Assembly: GCA_030765605.1 (NCBI GenBank)
Contig: JAVCCG010000105.1
Coordinates: 1 to 23,780, forward strand
DNA length: 23,780 nucleotides
From: Candidatus Alcyoniella australis
GTDB taxonomy: Bacteria > Lernaellota > Lernaellaia > JAVCCG01 > Alcyoniellaceae
Reading direction: 5' to 3'
Position numbers and translations under genes: made by a program. This document shows positions 7,669 through 15,772 of the stretch, piece by piece. A model generated the notes under the pieces. That model did no database searches and was not told the origin of the DNA. It worked only from the letters and a program-made list of their open reading frames with translations. Positions within the stretch are counted from its first letter, which is position 1, and every line of letters begins with the position of its first letter.

Positions 7669-7690
7669 ATTGGATATAGTAACATCCAAT
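7669..7690. promoter_or_regulatory. 7-bp inverted repeat upstream of ilvE (candidate operator or hairpin)
   Basis: ATTGGAT (7669-7675) and ATCCAAT (7684-7690) are perfect inverted arms around an 8-base spacer, 44 bases before the ilvE start codon. A TTGACA hexamer (7658-7663) lies just upstream, and the repeat contains a TATAGT (7675-7680). Their 11-base spacing is too short for a normal sigma70 promoter, so the promoter itself is not assigned. The symmetry fits a dimeric regulator site or a 5'-leader hairpin. Confidence 0.4.
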
Positions 7691-7733
7691 GGGATCAGCT
7701 CCCGCCTTTCACGCGATATCAATGGAGTAGACC

Positions 7734-8810
7734 ATGGAGATCAAGCTCGTCCAGCTCCCGCAAGAAAAGCGCAAGCTCAAGCCGGTCGACGACTCGCAGC
7801 TCGGATTCGGTCGCATCTTCACCGACCACATGTTCACCATGCGCTACGAGCCCTCAAAGGGCTGGCACGAGCCGAAGATCGGACCGGTCGAAGACATCGT
7901 GCTGCACCCGGCGGCAATGGTGCTGCACTACGGCCAGGAAGTGTTCGAGGGGCTCAAGGCCTACCACGGGGCCGAGCACGGGATCTACCTGTTCCGCCAG
8001 CGCGACAACATCGCGCGCTTCAACCGCTCGTGCAAACGGATGGTGATGCCCGAGGTAGACCCGCAGATCTTCGACCGGGCGATCAAGAAGTTGGTTTTGG
8101 TCGAGCGCGATTGGATCCCCGAGGCCGAGGGCAGCTCGCTGTACATCCGGCCGACGATCATCGCCACGGACCCGTTCCTGGGCGTGCGTCCGAGCAACGA
8201 TTATCTGTTCTTCATCATTGTCGGGCCCGTGGGCGCCTACTACCCCGAGGGCTTCAACCCGGTGAGCATCTTTGTCAGCGACCGCTACGTGCGTGCGGTG
8301 AGCGGCGGTGTGGGCGAGGCCAAGACCTCGGGCAACTACGCGGCGAGCCTCGCCGGACAGATCGAGGCCCAGGAGCTGGGATTTTCCCAGGTGCTGTGGC
8401 TCGACGCCATCGAGCGTCGCTACGTCGAGGAAGTCGGCACGATGAACATTTTCTTCGTGATCGACGACGAGGTGATCACCCCCTCGTTGACCGGCTCGAT
8501 CCTGCCCGGCGTGACCCGCGAATCGGTGTTGACCCTGGGCAAAGAATGGGGCCTGAAGATGGTCGAGCGGATGATCTCCATCAACGAGGTCGTCGACGCG
8601 CAGAAGTCCGGGCGGCTCAAGGAGGTCTTCGGCACGGGCACCGCGGCGATCATCTCGCCGGTCAGGGATTTTCGCTACAAGGAAGACGATTTCCAGGTGG
8701 CCGACGCCAAGACCGGGCCGATCGCCCAGCGCTTCTACGACATGTTGCTCGCCTACCAGTACGGCCGCGAGTCCGATCCCTACGGCTGGGTGGAGCGTAT
8801 CGACAAGTAG
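7734..8810 (+). CDS. ilvE: Branched-chain amino acid aminotransferase
   Basis: This 358-residue protein is a fold-type IV PLP aminotransferase that makes Val, Leu and Ile from their 2-oxo acids with glutamate as donor. The PLP lysine is Lys 197 in GEAKTSGNYAAS. Other family signatures are HYGQEVFEGLKAY (65-77), the YIRP segment (137-140), YVEEVGTMN and the C-terminal GTGTAAIISP. The N-terminal LGFGRIFTDHMF and the length of about 355 residues match the larger BCAT type (as in eukaryotes, mycobacteria and Bacillus) rather than the short E. coli form. ATG 7734 has GGAG 6 bases upstream. Its convergence on the leu operon puts two steps of leucine synthesis next to each other, although on opposite strands. 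Confidence 0.94.
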   Translation: MEIKLVQLPQEKRKLKPVDDSQLGFGRIFTDHMFTMRYEPSKGWHEPKIGPVEDIVLHPAAMVLHYGQEVFEGLKAYHGAEHGIYLFRQRDNIARFNRSCKRMVMPEVDPQIFDRAIKKLVLVERDWIPEAEGSSLYIRPTIIATDPFLGVRPSNDYLFFIIVGPVGAYYPEGFNPVSIFVSDRYVRAVSGGVGEAKTSGNYAASLAGQIEAQELGFSQVLWLDAIERRYVEEVGTMNIFFVIDDEVITPSLTGSILPGVTRESVLTLGKEWGLKMVERMISINEVVDAQKSGRLKEVFGTGTAAIISPVRDFRYKEDDFQVADAKTGPIAQRFYDMLLAYQYGRESDPYGWVERIDK

Positions 8811-8831
8811 CCCGTTGCGTGAGCCGGGCTA
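8808..8831. terminator. Shared hairpin between convergent ilvE and leuB
   Basis: TAGCCCG (8808-8814) and CGGGCTA (8825-8831) form a perfect 7-bp stem with a 10-base loop. The first three bases are the ilvE stop codon, and the last three, read on the other strand, are the leuB stop codon. Both transcripts can form it. No T-run follows on either strand, so intrinsic termination is uncertain. Confidence 0.45.
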
Positions 8832-9887
8832 ACCCCTGACGTAGCGCGCGATCAGGTCGCCGACCTCGTCGGTGGACATCCCCATTTTGCCTGCGGCCAC
8901 GTCCTGGAGGTCGTTTGCCAGCGCGCGCTGCACCGCCTGCTCGATCGCCTCGGCCGCGTCGGCCTCGCCCAACTGCTCGAGCATCATTTGACAGGCGCAG
9001 ATCGCGGCCAGCGGGTTGACCACACCCTGTCCGGTATACTTGGGCGCGGATCCGCCGATCGGCTCGAACATCGAGACGCCCTCGGGGTTGAGGTTGCCGC
9101 CGGCGGCAATGCCCATTCCACCTTGGATGATCGCGCCCAGGTCGGTGATGATGTCGCCGAACATGTTGTCGGTGACGATCACGTCGAACCACTGCGGATT
9201 TTTAACGAACCACATGCAGATTGCGTCGACGTTGGCGTAGTCGCGCTGGATCTGCGGGTACTCTACGCCGACCTCGTCGAACACGCGCTGCCATAGGTCG
9301 TGGGCAAAGGTCAGTACGTTGGTTTTGCCGCACAGCGTTAGTTTGCGACGGCCGTGAATGCGGCAGTACTCGAAGGCGTAGCGCACGCAGCGCTCCACGC
9401 CGCGGCGGGTGTTGATCGACTCTTGGGTCGCCACCTCGTAGGGCGTGCCGCGGCGCGAGAAGCCGCCCGCGCCGCAGTAGAGCCCCTCGGTGTTTTCGCG
9501 CACCACCACGAAATCGATGTCCTCGGGCCCCTTGTCCTTCAGCGGGCAGTCCACGCCGGGGTAGAGTTTGACCGGACGCAGGTTGATGTACTGGTCGAGC
9601 TCGAAGCGCATGCGCAGCAGGATTCCCTGCTCGAGAATTCCCGGCTTGACCTCCGGATGGCCGATGGCCCCCAGGTAGATCGCATCGCAACGCCGCAGGG
9701 ATTCGAGCTCGTCGTCGCGCAACAGGCCGCCTCCGGCCAAATAGCGCTCGCCGCCCAGATCATGATTTTGCAACGAGTAATTAAAACCATGGACCTCGGC
9801 CGCGGCCGCCAGCACTTTCAGCCCTTGGTTTACGACCTCAGGACCGGTGCCGTCGCCGGGCACTACCGCAATTTGATACGTGCTCAT
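8829..9887 (-). CDS. leuB: 3-isopropylmalate dehydrogenase
   Basis: This 352-residue enzyme oxidises and decarboxylates 3-isopropylmalate with NAD to 2-oxoisocaproate, the third step of leucine synthesis. It shows the beta-decarboxylating dehydrogenase signatures: GDGTGPEV (11-18), substrate Arg residues in [15 protein letters not shown] (Arg 92, 94, 104), [12 protein letters not shown] (128-139), Lys 188 and Asp 221, and the metal motif [11 protein letters not shown] (Asp 245, Asp 249). The NAD region [15 protein letters not shown] follows. Sequence alone leaves tartrate or homoisocitrate dehydrogenase possible, but the leuACD neighbours decide for LeuB. The start is ATG 9887, overlapping the leuD stop by four bases (ATGA). 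A longer in-frame opening upstream lies within leuD and is not used. Confidence 0.92.
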   Translation of the reverse strand: MSTYQIAVVPGDGTGPEVVNQGLKVLAAAAEVHGFNYSLQNHDLGGERYLAGGGLLRDDELESLRRCDAIYLGAIGHPEVKPGILEQGILLRMRFELDQYINLRPVKLYPGVDCPLKDKGPEDIDFVVVRENTEGLYCGAGGFSRRGTPYEVATQESINTRRGVERCVRYAFEYCRIHGRRKLTLCGKTNVLTFAHDLWQRVFDEVGVEYPQIQRDYANVDAICMWFVKNPQWFDVIVTDNMFGDIITDLGAIIQGGMGIAAGGNLNPEGVSMFEPIGGSAPKYTGQGVVNPLAAICACQMMLEQLGEADAAEAIEQAVQRALANDLQDVAAGKMGMSTDEVGDLIARYVRG

Positions 9888-10387
9888 TTTTTGCCCAATC
9901 TTGTTTTGACGTAGCCGATAAGACCGTCGGCCTCCAGCAGCTCGCGCATGAACGGCGGCAGCGGCTGGGCTTGCAAGCTCAGCTCGCTGTCGACCACGCT
10001 GATTGCGCCGCTGGATAAATCGATCTGGAGCATCGCGTGGTCTTGGATTTGCGCGGCCGCTCCCTGACATTCGAGCAGTGGCAGGCCGATGTTGAACGCG
10101 TTGCGAAAGAAAATCCGCGCGAACGATTCGGCGATCACCGCCTGGACTCCCGCGGCCTTAAGCGCGATGGGAGCGTGCTCGCGCGAGGAGCCGGAGCCGA
10201 AGTTGCGTCCGGCCACCAGCACTGCGCCGTTGCGCGCGCGTTGCGGCAGATCGATCAGCACGTCCTCGAGGCAATGCGCGGCGAGCTCGGCCGGATCGTG
10301 GGTCGTCAAATAACGCGCGGCGATAATCAGGTCGGTATCGACATTGTCCCCGACTTTGATCGCCGGGGCTTTAATCAGCGTATTCAT
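9884..10387 (-). CDS. leuD: 3-isopropylmalate dehydratase, small subunit
   Basis: The 167-residue protein is the swivel-domain subunit that closes over the Fe-S active site of LeuC during isomerisation of 2- to 3-isopropylmalate. Diagnostic motifs are DNVDTDLIIAARYL (near residues 14-27), the substrate loop GRNFGSGSSREHAP, and VIAESFARIFFRNAFNIGLP. The short length (about 165) marks the archaeal/HACN-like type rather than the roughly 200-residue E. coli LeuD, which agrees with the 420-residue LeuC next to it. The start codon abuts the leuC stop with no gap, and its stop overlaps leuB, which implies translational coupling. Confidence 0.93.
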   Translation of the reverse strand: MNTLIKAPAIKVGDNVDTDLIIAARYLTTHDPAELAAHCLEDVLIDLPQRARNGAVLVAGRNFGSGSSREHAPIALKAAGVQAVIAESFARIFFRNAFNIGLPLLECQGAAAQIQDHAMLQIDLSSGAISVVDSELSLQAQPLPPFMRELLEADGLIGYVKTRLGKK

Positions 10388-11656
10388 CTAGCGCTCCGGG
10401 GGCAGGGCAATGTGTCCGGCAAGGGCCGAAGCCGCGGCAACGGCGGGCCCGCTGAGATAGACCTCGGAGCGCGGATGGCCCATGCGGCCGACGAAGTTGC
10501 GGTTGGTGGTCGCCAGGCAGCGCTCGCCCGCGGCGAGAATTCCCATGTGACCGCCCAGGCACGGTCCGCAGGTCGGTGGACCGACTGCTGCTCCGGCTTG
10601 TACGAAGATTGTGATCAACCCCTCAGATAGGGCTTGCTGGAGCACGGCGGGTGAGCCGGGGATTACGATCAGCCGCAGGCCCGGCGCGATGCTGCGGCCC
10701 TCGATAATTTTAGCGGCAATCCGCAAGTCCTCGATCCGGCCGTTGGTGCACGAGCCGATCACCACCTGGTCCAGCACCACTTCGCCCGCGTCCGCGGCGT
10801 TGCGCGCGTTGGCCGGCAGGCTGGGCATTGCGACCTGCGGCGCGATTTTGGAGGCATCGAACTCGATAGTGCGACAATAGAACGCGTCCGGGTCGGCGTA
10901 GAGCGGCTCGAACTCGCGTTTGGCGCGCGATTGCACGTAATCGAGCACCTGCTGATCCGGTGCGAACACGCCGTTCTTGGCCCCGGCCTCGATCGCCATG
11001 TTGGCCATGCTCAGCCGCGAGTCCAGCGACAGCGCGTCGATCGCCTCGCCGCAGAATTCCAATGCGCAGTACAGTGCGCCGTCAGCCCCCAGCTCGCCGA
11101 TGGCGGCCAAAATCAGGTCCTTGCCCGTGACCCAGCCTGTGGCGCGGCCGTGGAAAATTAGCCGGATCGTCTCGGGAACCTTGAGCCAGATCTCGCCGGT
11201 GGCCATGGCCGCGGCTAAATCGGTGCTGCCCACGCCGCTGGCAAAAGCGCCCAGCGCACCGTAGGTGCAGGTGTGGGAGTCCGCGCCGACGATCACCTCG
11301 CCGGGCAGGGCCAGACCCAGCTCGGGCAGCATCACATGCTCGATCCCCGCGCGGCCGACCTCGTAGTAATGCTCGATCTGCTGCTCGGCCGCGAACTCGC
11401 GCAGCCGCTTGGCCTGTTCGGCCGACTCGATGTCTTTGGCCGGGGTGAAGTGATCCGGGATCAGCGCCACCCGCGCGCGGTCGAACACCTGTTCAGCGCC
11501 CATTGCGCGGAAGGATTGGATCGCCAGTGGTCCGGTGATGTCATTGGCCAGCGCCAGGTCGATCCGTGCGTTGACGAACTGCCCGGGCTGTACATGCTCC
11601 AGGCCCGCGGCGCGCGCCAGGATCTTCTGGGTGAGGGTCATGCCCTGGGCGCTCAT
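10388..11656 (-). CDS. leuC: 3-isopropylmalate dehydratase, large subunit
   Basis: This 422-residue aconitase-superfamily protein carries the catalytic [4Fe-4S] cluster. The ligands are Cys 303 in GSCTNGR and Cys 363/366 in PTCGPCLGG. GADSHTCTYGALGAFASGVGSTD (124-146) and the C-terminal ATTNRNFVGRMG, which binds substrate, are also clear. Its length fits the HACN-like LeuC type, found with short LeuD subunits. The start is ATG 11656, whose last bases form ATGA with the leuA stop; Met 6 is an alternative start. Second enzyme of the leucine pathway. Confidence 0.93.
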   Translation of the reverse strand: MSAQGMTLTQKILARAAGLEHVQPGQFVNARIDLALANDITGPLAIQSFRAMGAEQVFDRARVALIPDHFTPAKDIESAEQAKRLREFAAEQQIEHYYEVGRAGIEHVMLPELGLALPGEVIVGADSHTCTYGALGAFASGVGSTDLAAAMATGEIWLKVPETIRLIFHGRATGWVTGKDLILAAIGELGADGALYCALEFCGEAIDALSLDSRLSMANMAIEAGAKNGVFAPDQQVLDYVQSRAKREFEPLYADPDAFYCRTIEFDASKIAPQVAMPSLPANARNAADAGEVVLDQVVIGSCTNGRIEDLRIAAKIIEGRSIAPGLRLIVIPGSPAVLQQALSEGLITIFVQAGAAVGPPTCGPCLGGHMGILAAGERCLATTNRNFVGRMGHPRSEVYLSGPAVAAASALAGHIALPPER

Positions 11657-13164
11657 CGCATGCCGGCCAGGCGATTGATCGCGTTGAGGTAGGCCCGGGC
11701 GCTGGCCTCGATCACGTCGGTGCCGATGGCGCGACCCAAGACCCGCTGATCGCCGGACTCGAGTTTGATCGTCACCTCGCCCTGGGCGTCGATGCCGCCG
11801 GTGATCGCACTGACCTGGTAGGAGATCAGCCGGCCCTTGAACTTGGCGGCCTTGCGGATCGCGCTGCAGATTGCGTCGATCTGGCCGTCGCCGCGCGCCG
11901 TGGCCTCGTACGATTTGGATTTGCGCACCAGCCGCACCGCGGCGATCGGGATCGCGCCGGTGCCGCCGGAGCTCTGGATGTGATCGAGCTCGAACTGGTC
12001 GGGCACCAGGCCGATTTCGTTGAGCGCCAGGGCCTCGAGATCGGCGCCGGCCACGGACTTCTTTTTATCCGCCAGGTCCTTGAACTCGCGGAAAGCGCGC
12101 TCGAGCTGTTGTTCGCTGAGGTTGAAGCCCATCTGTTCCAGGCGTGCGCGGAACGCGTGGCGGCCCGAGTGTTTGCCGATGAAGATCCCATCGCCGGCCT
12201 CGACGCCCACGCGCGCGGCGCTCATGATCTCGTAGGTGCTGCGCTCTTTGAGCACGCCGTCCTGGTGGATTCCCGACTCGTGGGAAAAGGCGTTCTCGCC
12301 GACGATCGCCTTGTTGGGCTGGATCACGCAGCCGGAGAGGCGCGAAACCAGCCGCGAGGTGCGCGCGATCTCGCGGTGAATGATCCCGGTGTCCAGGCCC
12401 AGCAGGTCACGCCGCGTGTCGAGGATCATGATCAGCTCCTCGATCGAGGCGTTGCCCGCGCGTTCGCCCAGGCCGTTGATCGCGCCCTCGACCTGCCGCG
12501 CCCCGGCCTGGATCGCGGCCAGGGAGTTGGCGACCGCCAGACCCAGGTCGTCGTGACAGTGGACCGAGAGCACCACGTCGCGTGCGCCGGGCACGTTGTC
12601 GATGATCCCATGAATCAGCTCGCTGAACTCACCGGGCAGGGTATAGCCCACGGTGTCCGGCACGTTGATCACCGTTGCCCCGCACTCGATGGCCAAAGTG
12701 TAGATCCGGTGCAGGAAACCCAGGTCGCTGCGCGTGGCGTCCATCGCCGAGAACTCGACGTCGTCCACCAGGGACTTGGCGCGCCGCACCGCGTGTTGCG
12801 CCATCTGCAGCACCTGGTCCTCGGTCTTGTGCAACTGGTGCTGTAGGTGCATCGGCGAGGTCGAGACGAAGGTGTGGATGCAGGGTCGAGACGAGTGCTT
12901 GACCGCCTCGTAGGCGCGGTCGATGTCATTGTCAGCAGTGCGCGCCAGGCCGACGATCTTCGGTCCGCGGATCGACTTGGCGATTTGGGTCACGGCCTCG
13001 AAATCGCCCACCGAGGTGATCGGGAACCCGGCCTCGATGCAGTCCACGCCCAAGCGCGTGAGTTGCTCGGCGATCTCGAGCTTTTCCTGGATGTTCAGGG
13101 CGACTCCCGGCGTCTGTTCGCCGTCGCGCAGGGTGGTGTCGAAAATCATTACTCGGTCAGTCAT
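11653..13164 (-). CDS. leuA: 2-isopropylmalate synthase
   Basis: This 503-residue enzyme condenses acetyl-CoA with 2-oxoisovalerate, the committed step to leucine. The catalytic TIM barrel (about 1-285) has FDTTLRDGEQTPG (Arg 13, Asp 14), the metal motif HCHDDLGLAVANS (His 202, His 204) and GLGERAGNAS (Asn 238). SHESGIHQDG (294-303) lies in the linker, and a C-terminal domain (about 375-503, with VSAITGGIDAQGEV) is of the LeuA allosteric type, which suggests leucine feedback inhibition. Homocitrate or citramalate synthase are related alternatives, but the operon makes LeuA most likely. The start is ATG 13164, with GGGAG 8 bases upstream (13173-13177, - strand). A TTG six codons earlier would overlap that site and is not used. 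Confidence 0.93.
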   Translation of the reverse strand: MTDRVMIFDTTLRDGEQTPGVALNIQEKLEIAEQLTRLGVDCIEAGFPITSVGDFEAVTQIAKSIRGPKIVGLARTADNDIDRAYEAVKHSSRPCIHTFVSTSPMHLQHQLHKTEDQVLQMAQHAVRRAKSLVDDVEFSAMDATRSDLGFLHRIYTLAIECGATVINVPDTVGYTLPGEFSELIHGIIDNVPGARDVVLSVHCHDDLGLAVANSLAAIQAGARQVEGAINGLGERAGNASIEELIMILDTRRDLLGLDTGIIHREIARTSRLVSRLSGCVIQPNKAIVGENAFSHESGIHQDGVLKERSTYEIMSAARVGVEAGDGIFIGKHSGRHAFRARLEQMGFNLSEQQLERAFREFKDLADKKKSVAGADLEALALNEIGLVPDQFELDHIQSSGGTGAIPIAAVRLVRKSKSYEATARGDGQIDAICSAIRKAAKFKGRLISYQVSAITGGIDAQGEVTIKLESGDQRVLGRAIGTDVIEASARAYLNAINRLAGMR

Positions 13165-13235
13165 CTGTTCAACTCCCGGCAAGAAGATCGCCCGAGGGCG
13201 TCCCGCTCGCGTCGATGCCCAATGTCGAAATACGG

Positions 13236-13266
13236 ATTAAAGAGTTCTTTGACGCACCTTGTCAAA
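13236..13266 (-). promoter_or_regulatory. Promoter of the leuACDB operon with overlapping inverted repeat
   Basis: Read on the - strand, TTGACA (complement of 13260-13265) and TTTAAT (complement of 13236-13241) are separated by 18 bases, a good sigma70-type promoter. It would start transcription near 13229, giving a leader of about 65 bases. The -35 box lies in an inverted repeat, TTTGAC (13248-13253) and GTCAAA (13261-13266), with a 7-base spacer. A regulator bound there would block RNA polymerase. Confidence 0.55.
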
Positions 13267-13280
13267 CGCGTCGGACCGAC

Positions 13281-13311
13281 TTGAACACCGAGCCGCGTAA
13301 AGACCTATGTA
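13281..13311 (+). promoter_or_regulatory. Possible msrB promoter
   Basis: TTGAAC (13281-13286) is followed after 18 bases by CTATGT or after 19 by TATGTA (13306-13311) on the + strand, pointing to msrB. The match is weak. The region 13183-13396 between leuA and msrB holds no gene that I can support. Confidence 0.25.
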
Positions 13312-13396
13312 AAAAGATCGAATTACCGGGCGGAGAATGCTCCGACGTATGATCGACCTCATGTTATTTCGGCTGCCACAATGACACCTTGTAAAT

Positions 13397-13975
13397 ATGA
13401 AAGGTCGAAAGTACAAACAGTCCGACGGGATCTGGAGTAGGTTGACCAGACGCGGCCTGCTGATCGGCTCATCCGCCGCACTAGTGACCGCTACGCTGTT
13501 GCGTGGCCGGGCTGTTTCGGGCGATGGACCGCCGATCGACGAGTACTGGTGGAGGAAGGTTCCGATGGACCTAGATCAGAAAGTGATCAAGACCGACCAG
13601 GAGTGGAGCGAGTTGCTGAGCGAACAACAGTTCAACGTGACGCGCAAGAAGGGGACCGAGCGCGCTTTTACCGGCGAGTATTGGGAGACCAAGAACGAGG
13701 GGACCTATCGTTGCGTTTGCTGCGGCAATCCGCTGTTCTCATCCCAGAGTAAGTTCGATTCGGGCTCCGGCTGGCCGAGCTTCTGGCAGCCGATCGCGCC
13801 CCAGCGCGTGGTCACCATTCCGGACTTCAGCATTCTGGGCAAGCGTACCGAGGTGCTGTGCAGCCGCTGCAACGCTCACCTGGGACATGTTTTCAACGAT
13901 GGTCCGCAGCCCACGGGTAAGCGTTTTTGCGTCAACTCGGTCGCGATGGTGCTCGACACCGAGGCAGGGGAATAA
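13397..13975 (+). CDS. msrB: Peptide-methionine (R)-S-oxide reductase with Tat signal
   Basis: The 192-residue protein repairs Met-R-sulfoxide in proteins. The N-terminus, RLTRRGLLIGSSAALVTATLL (15-35), has a twin-arginine motif followed by a hydrophobic stretch, so export by Tat is likely. The MsrB domain spans about 63-188. It has zinc Cys pairs CVCC (106, 109) and CSRC (155, 158), the GSGWPSFW substrate segment, HLGHVFNDGP, and catalytic Cys 178 in RFCVNS. The ATG at 13397 has no clear ribosome binding site, while an in-frame ATG at 13565 (Met 57) follows GGAGGAAGG. A second, cytoplasmic form of 136 residues holding the whole catalytic domain is therefore possible. The gene ends 6 bases before the convergent GspE-like gene. 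Confidence 0.92.
   Translation: MKGRKYKQSDGIWSRLTRRGLLIGSSAALVTATLLRGRAVSGDGPPIDEYWWRKVPMDLDQKVIKTDQEWSELLSEQQFNVTRKKGTERAFTGEYWETKNEGTYRCVCCGNPLFSSQSKFDSGSGWPSFWQPIAPQRVVTIPDFSILGKRTEVLCSRCNAHLGHVFNDGPQPTGKRFCVNSVAMVLDTEAGE
13551..13567 (+). promoter_or_regulatory. Strong internal ribosome binding site and start codon in msrB
   Basis: GGAGGAAGG (13551-13559) lies 5 bases before the in-frame ATG at 13565. This ATG starts just after the Tat signal region and just before the MsrB fold. The codons are those of Trp-Arg-Lys, so the match could be chance, but it is far better than anything before the upstream ATG. Confidence 0.4.
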
Positions 13976-13981
13976 CGCCGA

Positions 13982-15772
13982 CTATTCGACGGTGACCCTC
14001 ACGACCTCGTCCAGCGAGGTGATTCCCAATCCAGCCTTGAGCAGCGCGTCGCAGCGGATGGTGCGCATCCCGGCTTTGACCGCCGCCTGCTTGATATCGC
14101 GTGCCGGTCGGTTCTCGTTGATCATTCCGCGCAGCTCGGAGTTGGGCTGTAAAATCTCGAACACGGCGATGCGGCCTTGATACCCCATATTCTTACACCG
14201 CGGGCATCCCACCGGCCGATAGTATTTGCCGTCGGCTAATTGTTCGGAACTCAGGCCCAGTTGCTGCAGGCGCTCCTCGCTCAGTTCGTCGGGCTGCTTG
14301 CAGTGCAGGCAGAGCCTGCGCACCAGCCGTTGGGCGATGATCAGTTGCAGCGAGTCGGCGATCACAAAGGCGTCGGCGCCCATCGAGATCAGCCGCTGGA
14401 CCGCTCCGGCAGCGTCGTTGGTATGCAGGGTCGAGAACACCAGGTGGCCGGTGGCCGATGCGGAGACCGCGACCTCGGCCGACTCGGAATCGCGGATTTC
14501 GCCGAGCAGGATCACGTTGGGATCCTGGCGCAGCACCTCGCGGAACGCAGCCGCGTAGCCCAGATCGTTGCGCTGGTCGATCTGCACCTGGCTTACTCCC
14601 GACATCAGGTACTCGATCGGATCCTCGATGGTCATGATGCAACGCTCTTCTTGATTGAGCGTGTCCAGGGCCGAGTAGATCGTTGTCGTTTTGCCGCTGC
14701 CCGTGGGGCCGGTGATCAGGATCAGACCCTGGGGCGAGATGATCTTGCCCATGAAGGTCCGTAGGTCGTCGGGTTCCATGCCCAGGGTCAGCGGGTTGAG
14801 CAGGGTACGTCCCTTGTCCAGCAGCCGCAGGGCCAGCCGTTCGCCGAACAGCGTGGGCACGATCGAGGCGCGGATGTCCACGCCGATCATTCGCGCCGGG
14901 TCGTATTTGATGTGGCCGCTCTGTGTGCGGCGCGTGATCGAGGGATTCATCCCGCCGATGATCTTGATGCGGTTGAACAGGTTGGTGCGCAGCAGGTCGG
15001 GGATGAACCACTGCGAGAACAGCACGCCGTCGCGGCGAAAGCGGACTTTGATTACGTCCTGGAACGGTTCGAAATGCACGTCCGAGGCGCCGAGGAAGAT
15101 TGCGTTGTCCAGGATCTTGCGCACCAGCAGCGACACCGCCACCTCGCCGGGCTCGGGCGGCTGCTCCTCGAACTGCTTCTGTCGCGGAAACAACGAGATC
15201 TCACGGTAGAGCGCCTGGCCCAGCGGTTCGGTCCAGATGCTCTGTATCGGCTCGATGCGGCGTTTGCCGCTGACCTCGTCCAGGCCGTCCTGCACCAGTT
15301 CCTCGAAGCTCTTGCGGCCATAGGCCGAGTAGTAGCGCGCCACGGTGCGCAGTACGTTCTTGGGGTAGCACACGAAGCGCTTGACCGGGTAGCCGCACAT
15401 CTCCTGGATCGCGCGCACCGCCGAATCGTCTGTGGGATTGGCCATTACCAGCTGCAGCTCGCCGTCCTCGATCCGCAGCGGGAAGACCCGGCTGTTGATC
15501 GCCACCTTCTGCGAGACGCAGGCCAGCGCCTCTTTGGTCGGCGGATGGCGTAGCGACTCGACCAGCGGATCGAGCTTCGGATAGCCGCTGACCCGCGAGA
15601 GGATGTTGTTGATCTGATCCAGGCTCAGCAGGCCCAGGTCGAGCAGAACGTCGAAGATCTCCTTGCCCGAGGCCTTGGCCAGCATCTGGGCCTGGGGGAC
15701 CTTGTAGGGCGAGAGACACTGCTGCTCAATGCAGGAATTAAGAAACAGGTCTCGAAGATCGTTCGCGTTCAT
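13982..15772 (-). CDS. GspE/PilB-family secretion or pilus assembly ATPase
   Basis: This 596-residue ATPase powers type II secretion or type IV pilus extension. The N-terminal part (about 1-150) resembles the MshEN-type regulatory domain, which in some members binds c-di-GMP. The N2 domain begins near 210 (VSLLVRKILDNAIFLGASDVHFEP). The core has Walker A GPTGSGKTTT (355-364), the Asp box TIEDPIEY, Walker B VILLGEIRDSE (420-430), the His box TGHLVFSTLHTNDA, and a zinc site at Cys 488, 491, 523 and 526. Walker B GEIRD with an intact zinc site favours an assembly-type rather than a PilT-type retraction ATPase. No pilin, GspF/PilC or secretin gene lies nearby. ATG 15772 overlaps the hydrolase stop by four bases, so the two genes are co-transcribed. 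Confidence 0.92.
   Translation of the reverse strand: MNANDLRDLFLNSCIEQQCLSPYKVPQAQMLAKASGKEIFDVLLDLGLLSLDQINNILSRVSGYPKLDPLVESLRHPPTKEALACVSQKVAINSRVFPLRIEDGELQLVMANPTDDSAVRAIQEMCGYPVKRFVCYPKNVLRTVARYYSAYGRKSFEELVQDGLDEVSGKRRIEPIQSIWTEPLGQALYREISLFPRQKQFEEQPPEPGEVAVSLLVRKILDNAIFLGASDVHFEPFQDVIKVRFRRDGVLFSQWFIPDLLRTNLFNRIKIIGGMNPSITRRTQSGHIKYDPARMIGVDIRASIVPTLFGERLALRLLDKGRTLLNPLTLGMEPDDLRTFMGKIISPQGLILITGPTGSGKTTTIYSALDTLNQEERCIMTIEDPIEYLMSGVSQVQIDQRNDLGYAAAFREVLRQDPNVILLGEIRDSESAEVAVSASATGHLVFSTLHTNDAAGAVQRLISMGADAFVIADSLQLIIAQRLVRRLCLHCKQPDELSEERLQQLGLSSEQLADGKYYRPVGCPRCKNMGYQGRIAVFEILQPNSELRGMINENRPARDIKQAAVKAGMRTIRCDALLKAGLGITSLDEVVRVTVE

Noticed and set aside
7658-7680. TTGACA and TATAGT before ilvE as a sigma70 promoter
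   Set aside because: The spacer is only 11 bases, well below the normal 16-18.
7658-8839. 393-codon open frame overlapping ilvE in another frame
   Set aside because: Arg/Gly/Ala-rich low-complexity translation typical of a GC-rich shifted frame; ilvE is unambiguous.
13165-13230. Possible leader peptide before leuA with adjacent CTT CTT Leu codons on the - strand
   Set aside because: No ATG or GTG start with a ribosome site is present, only two Leu codons occur, and no clear terminator/antiterminator pair is visible.
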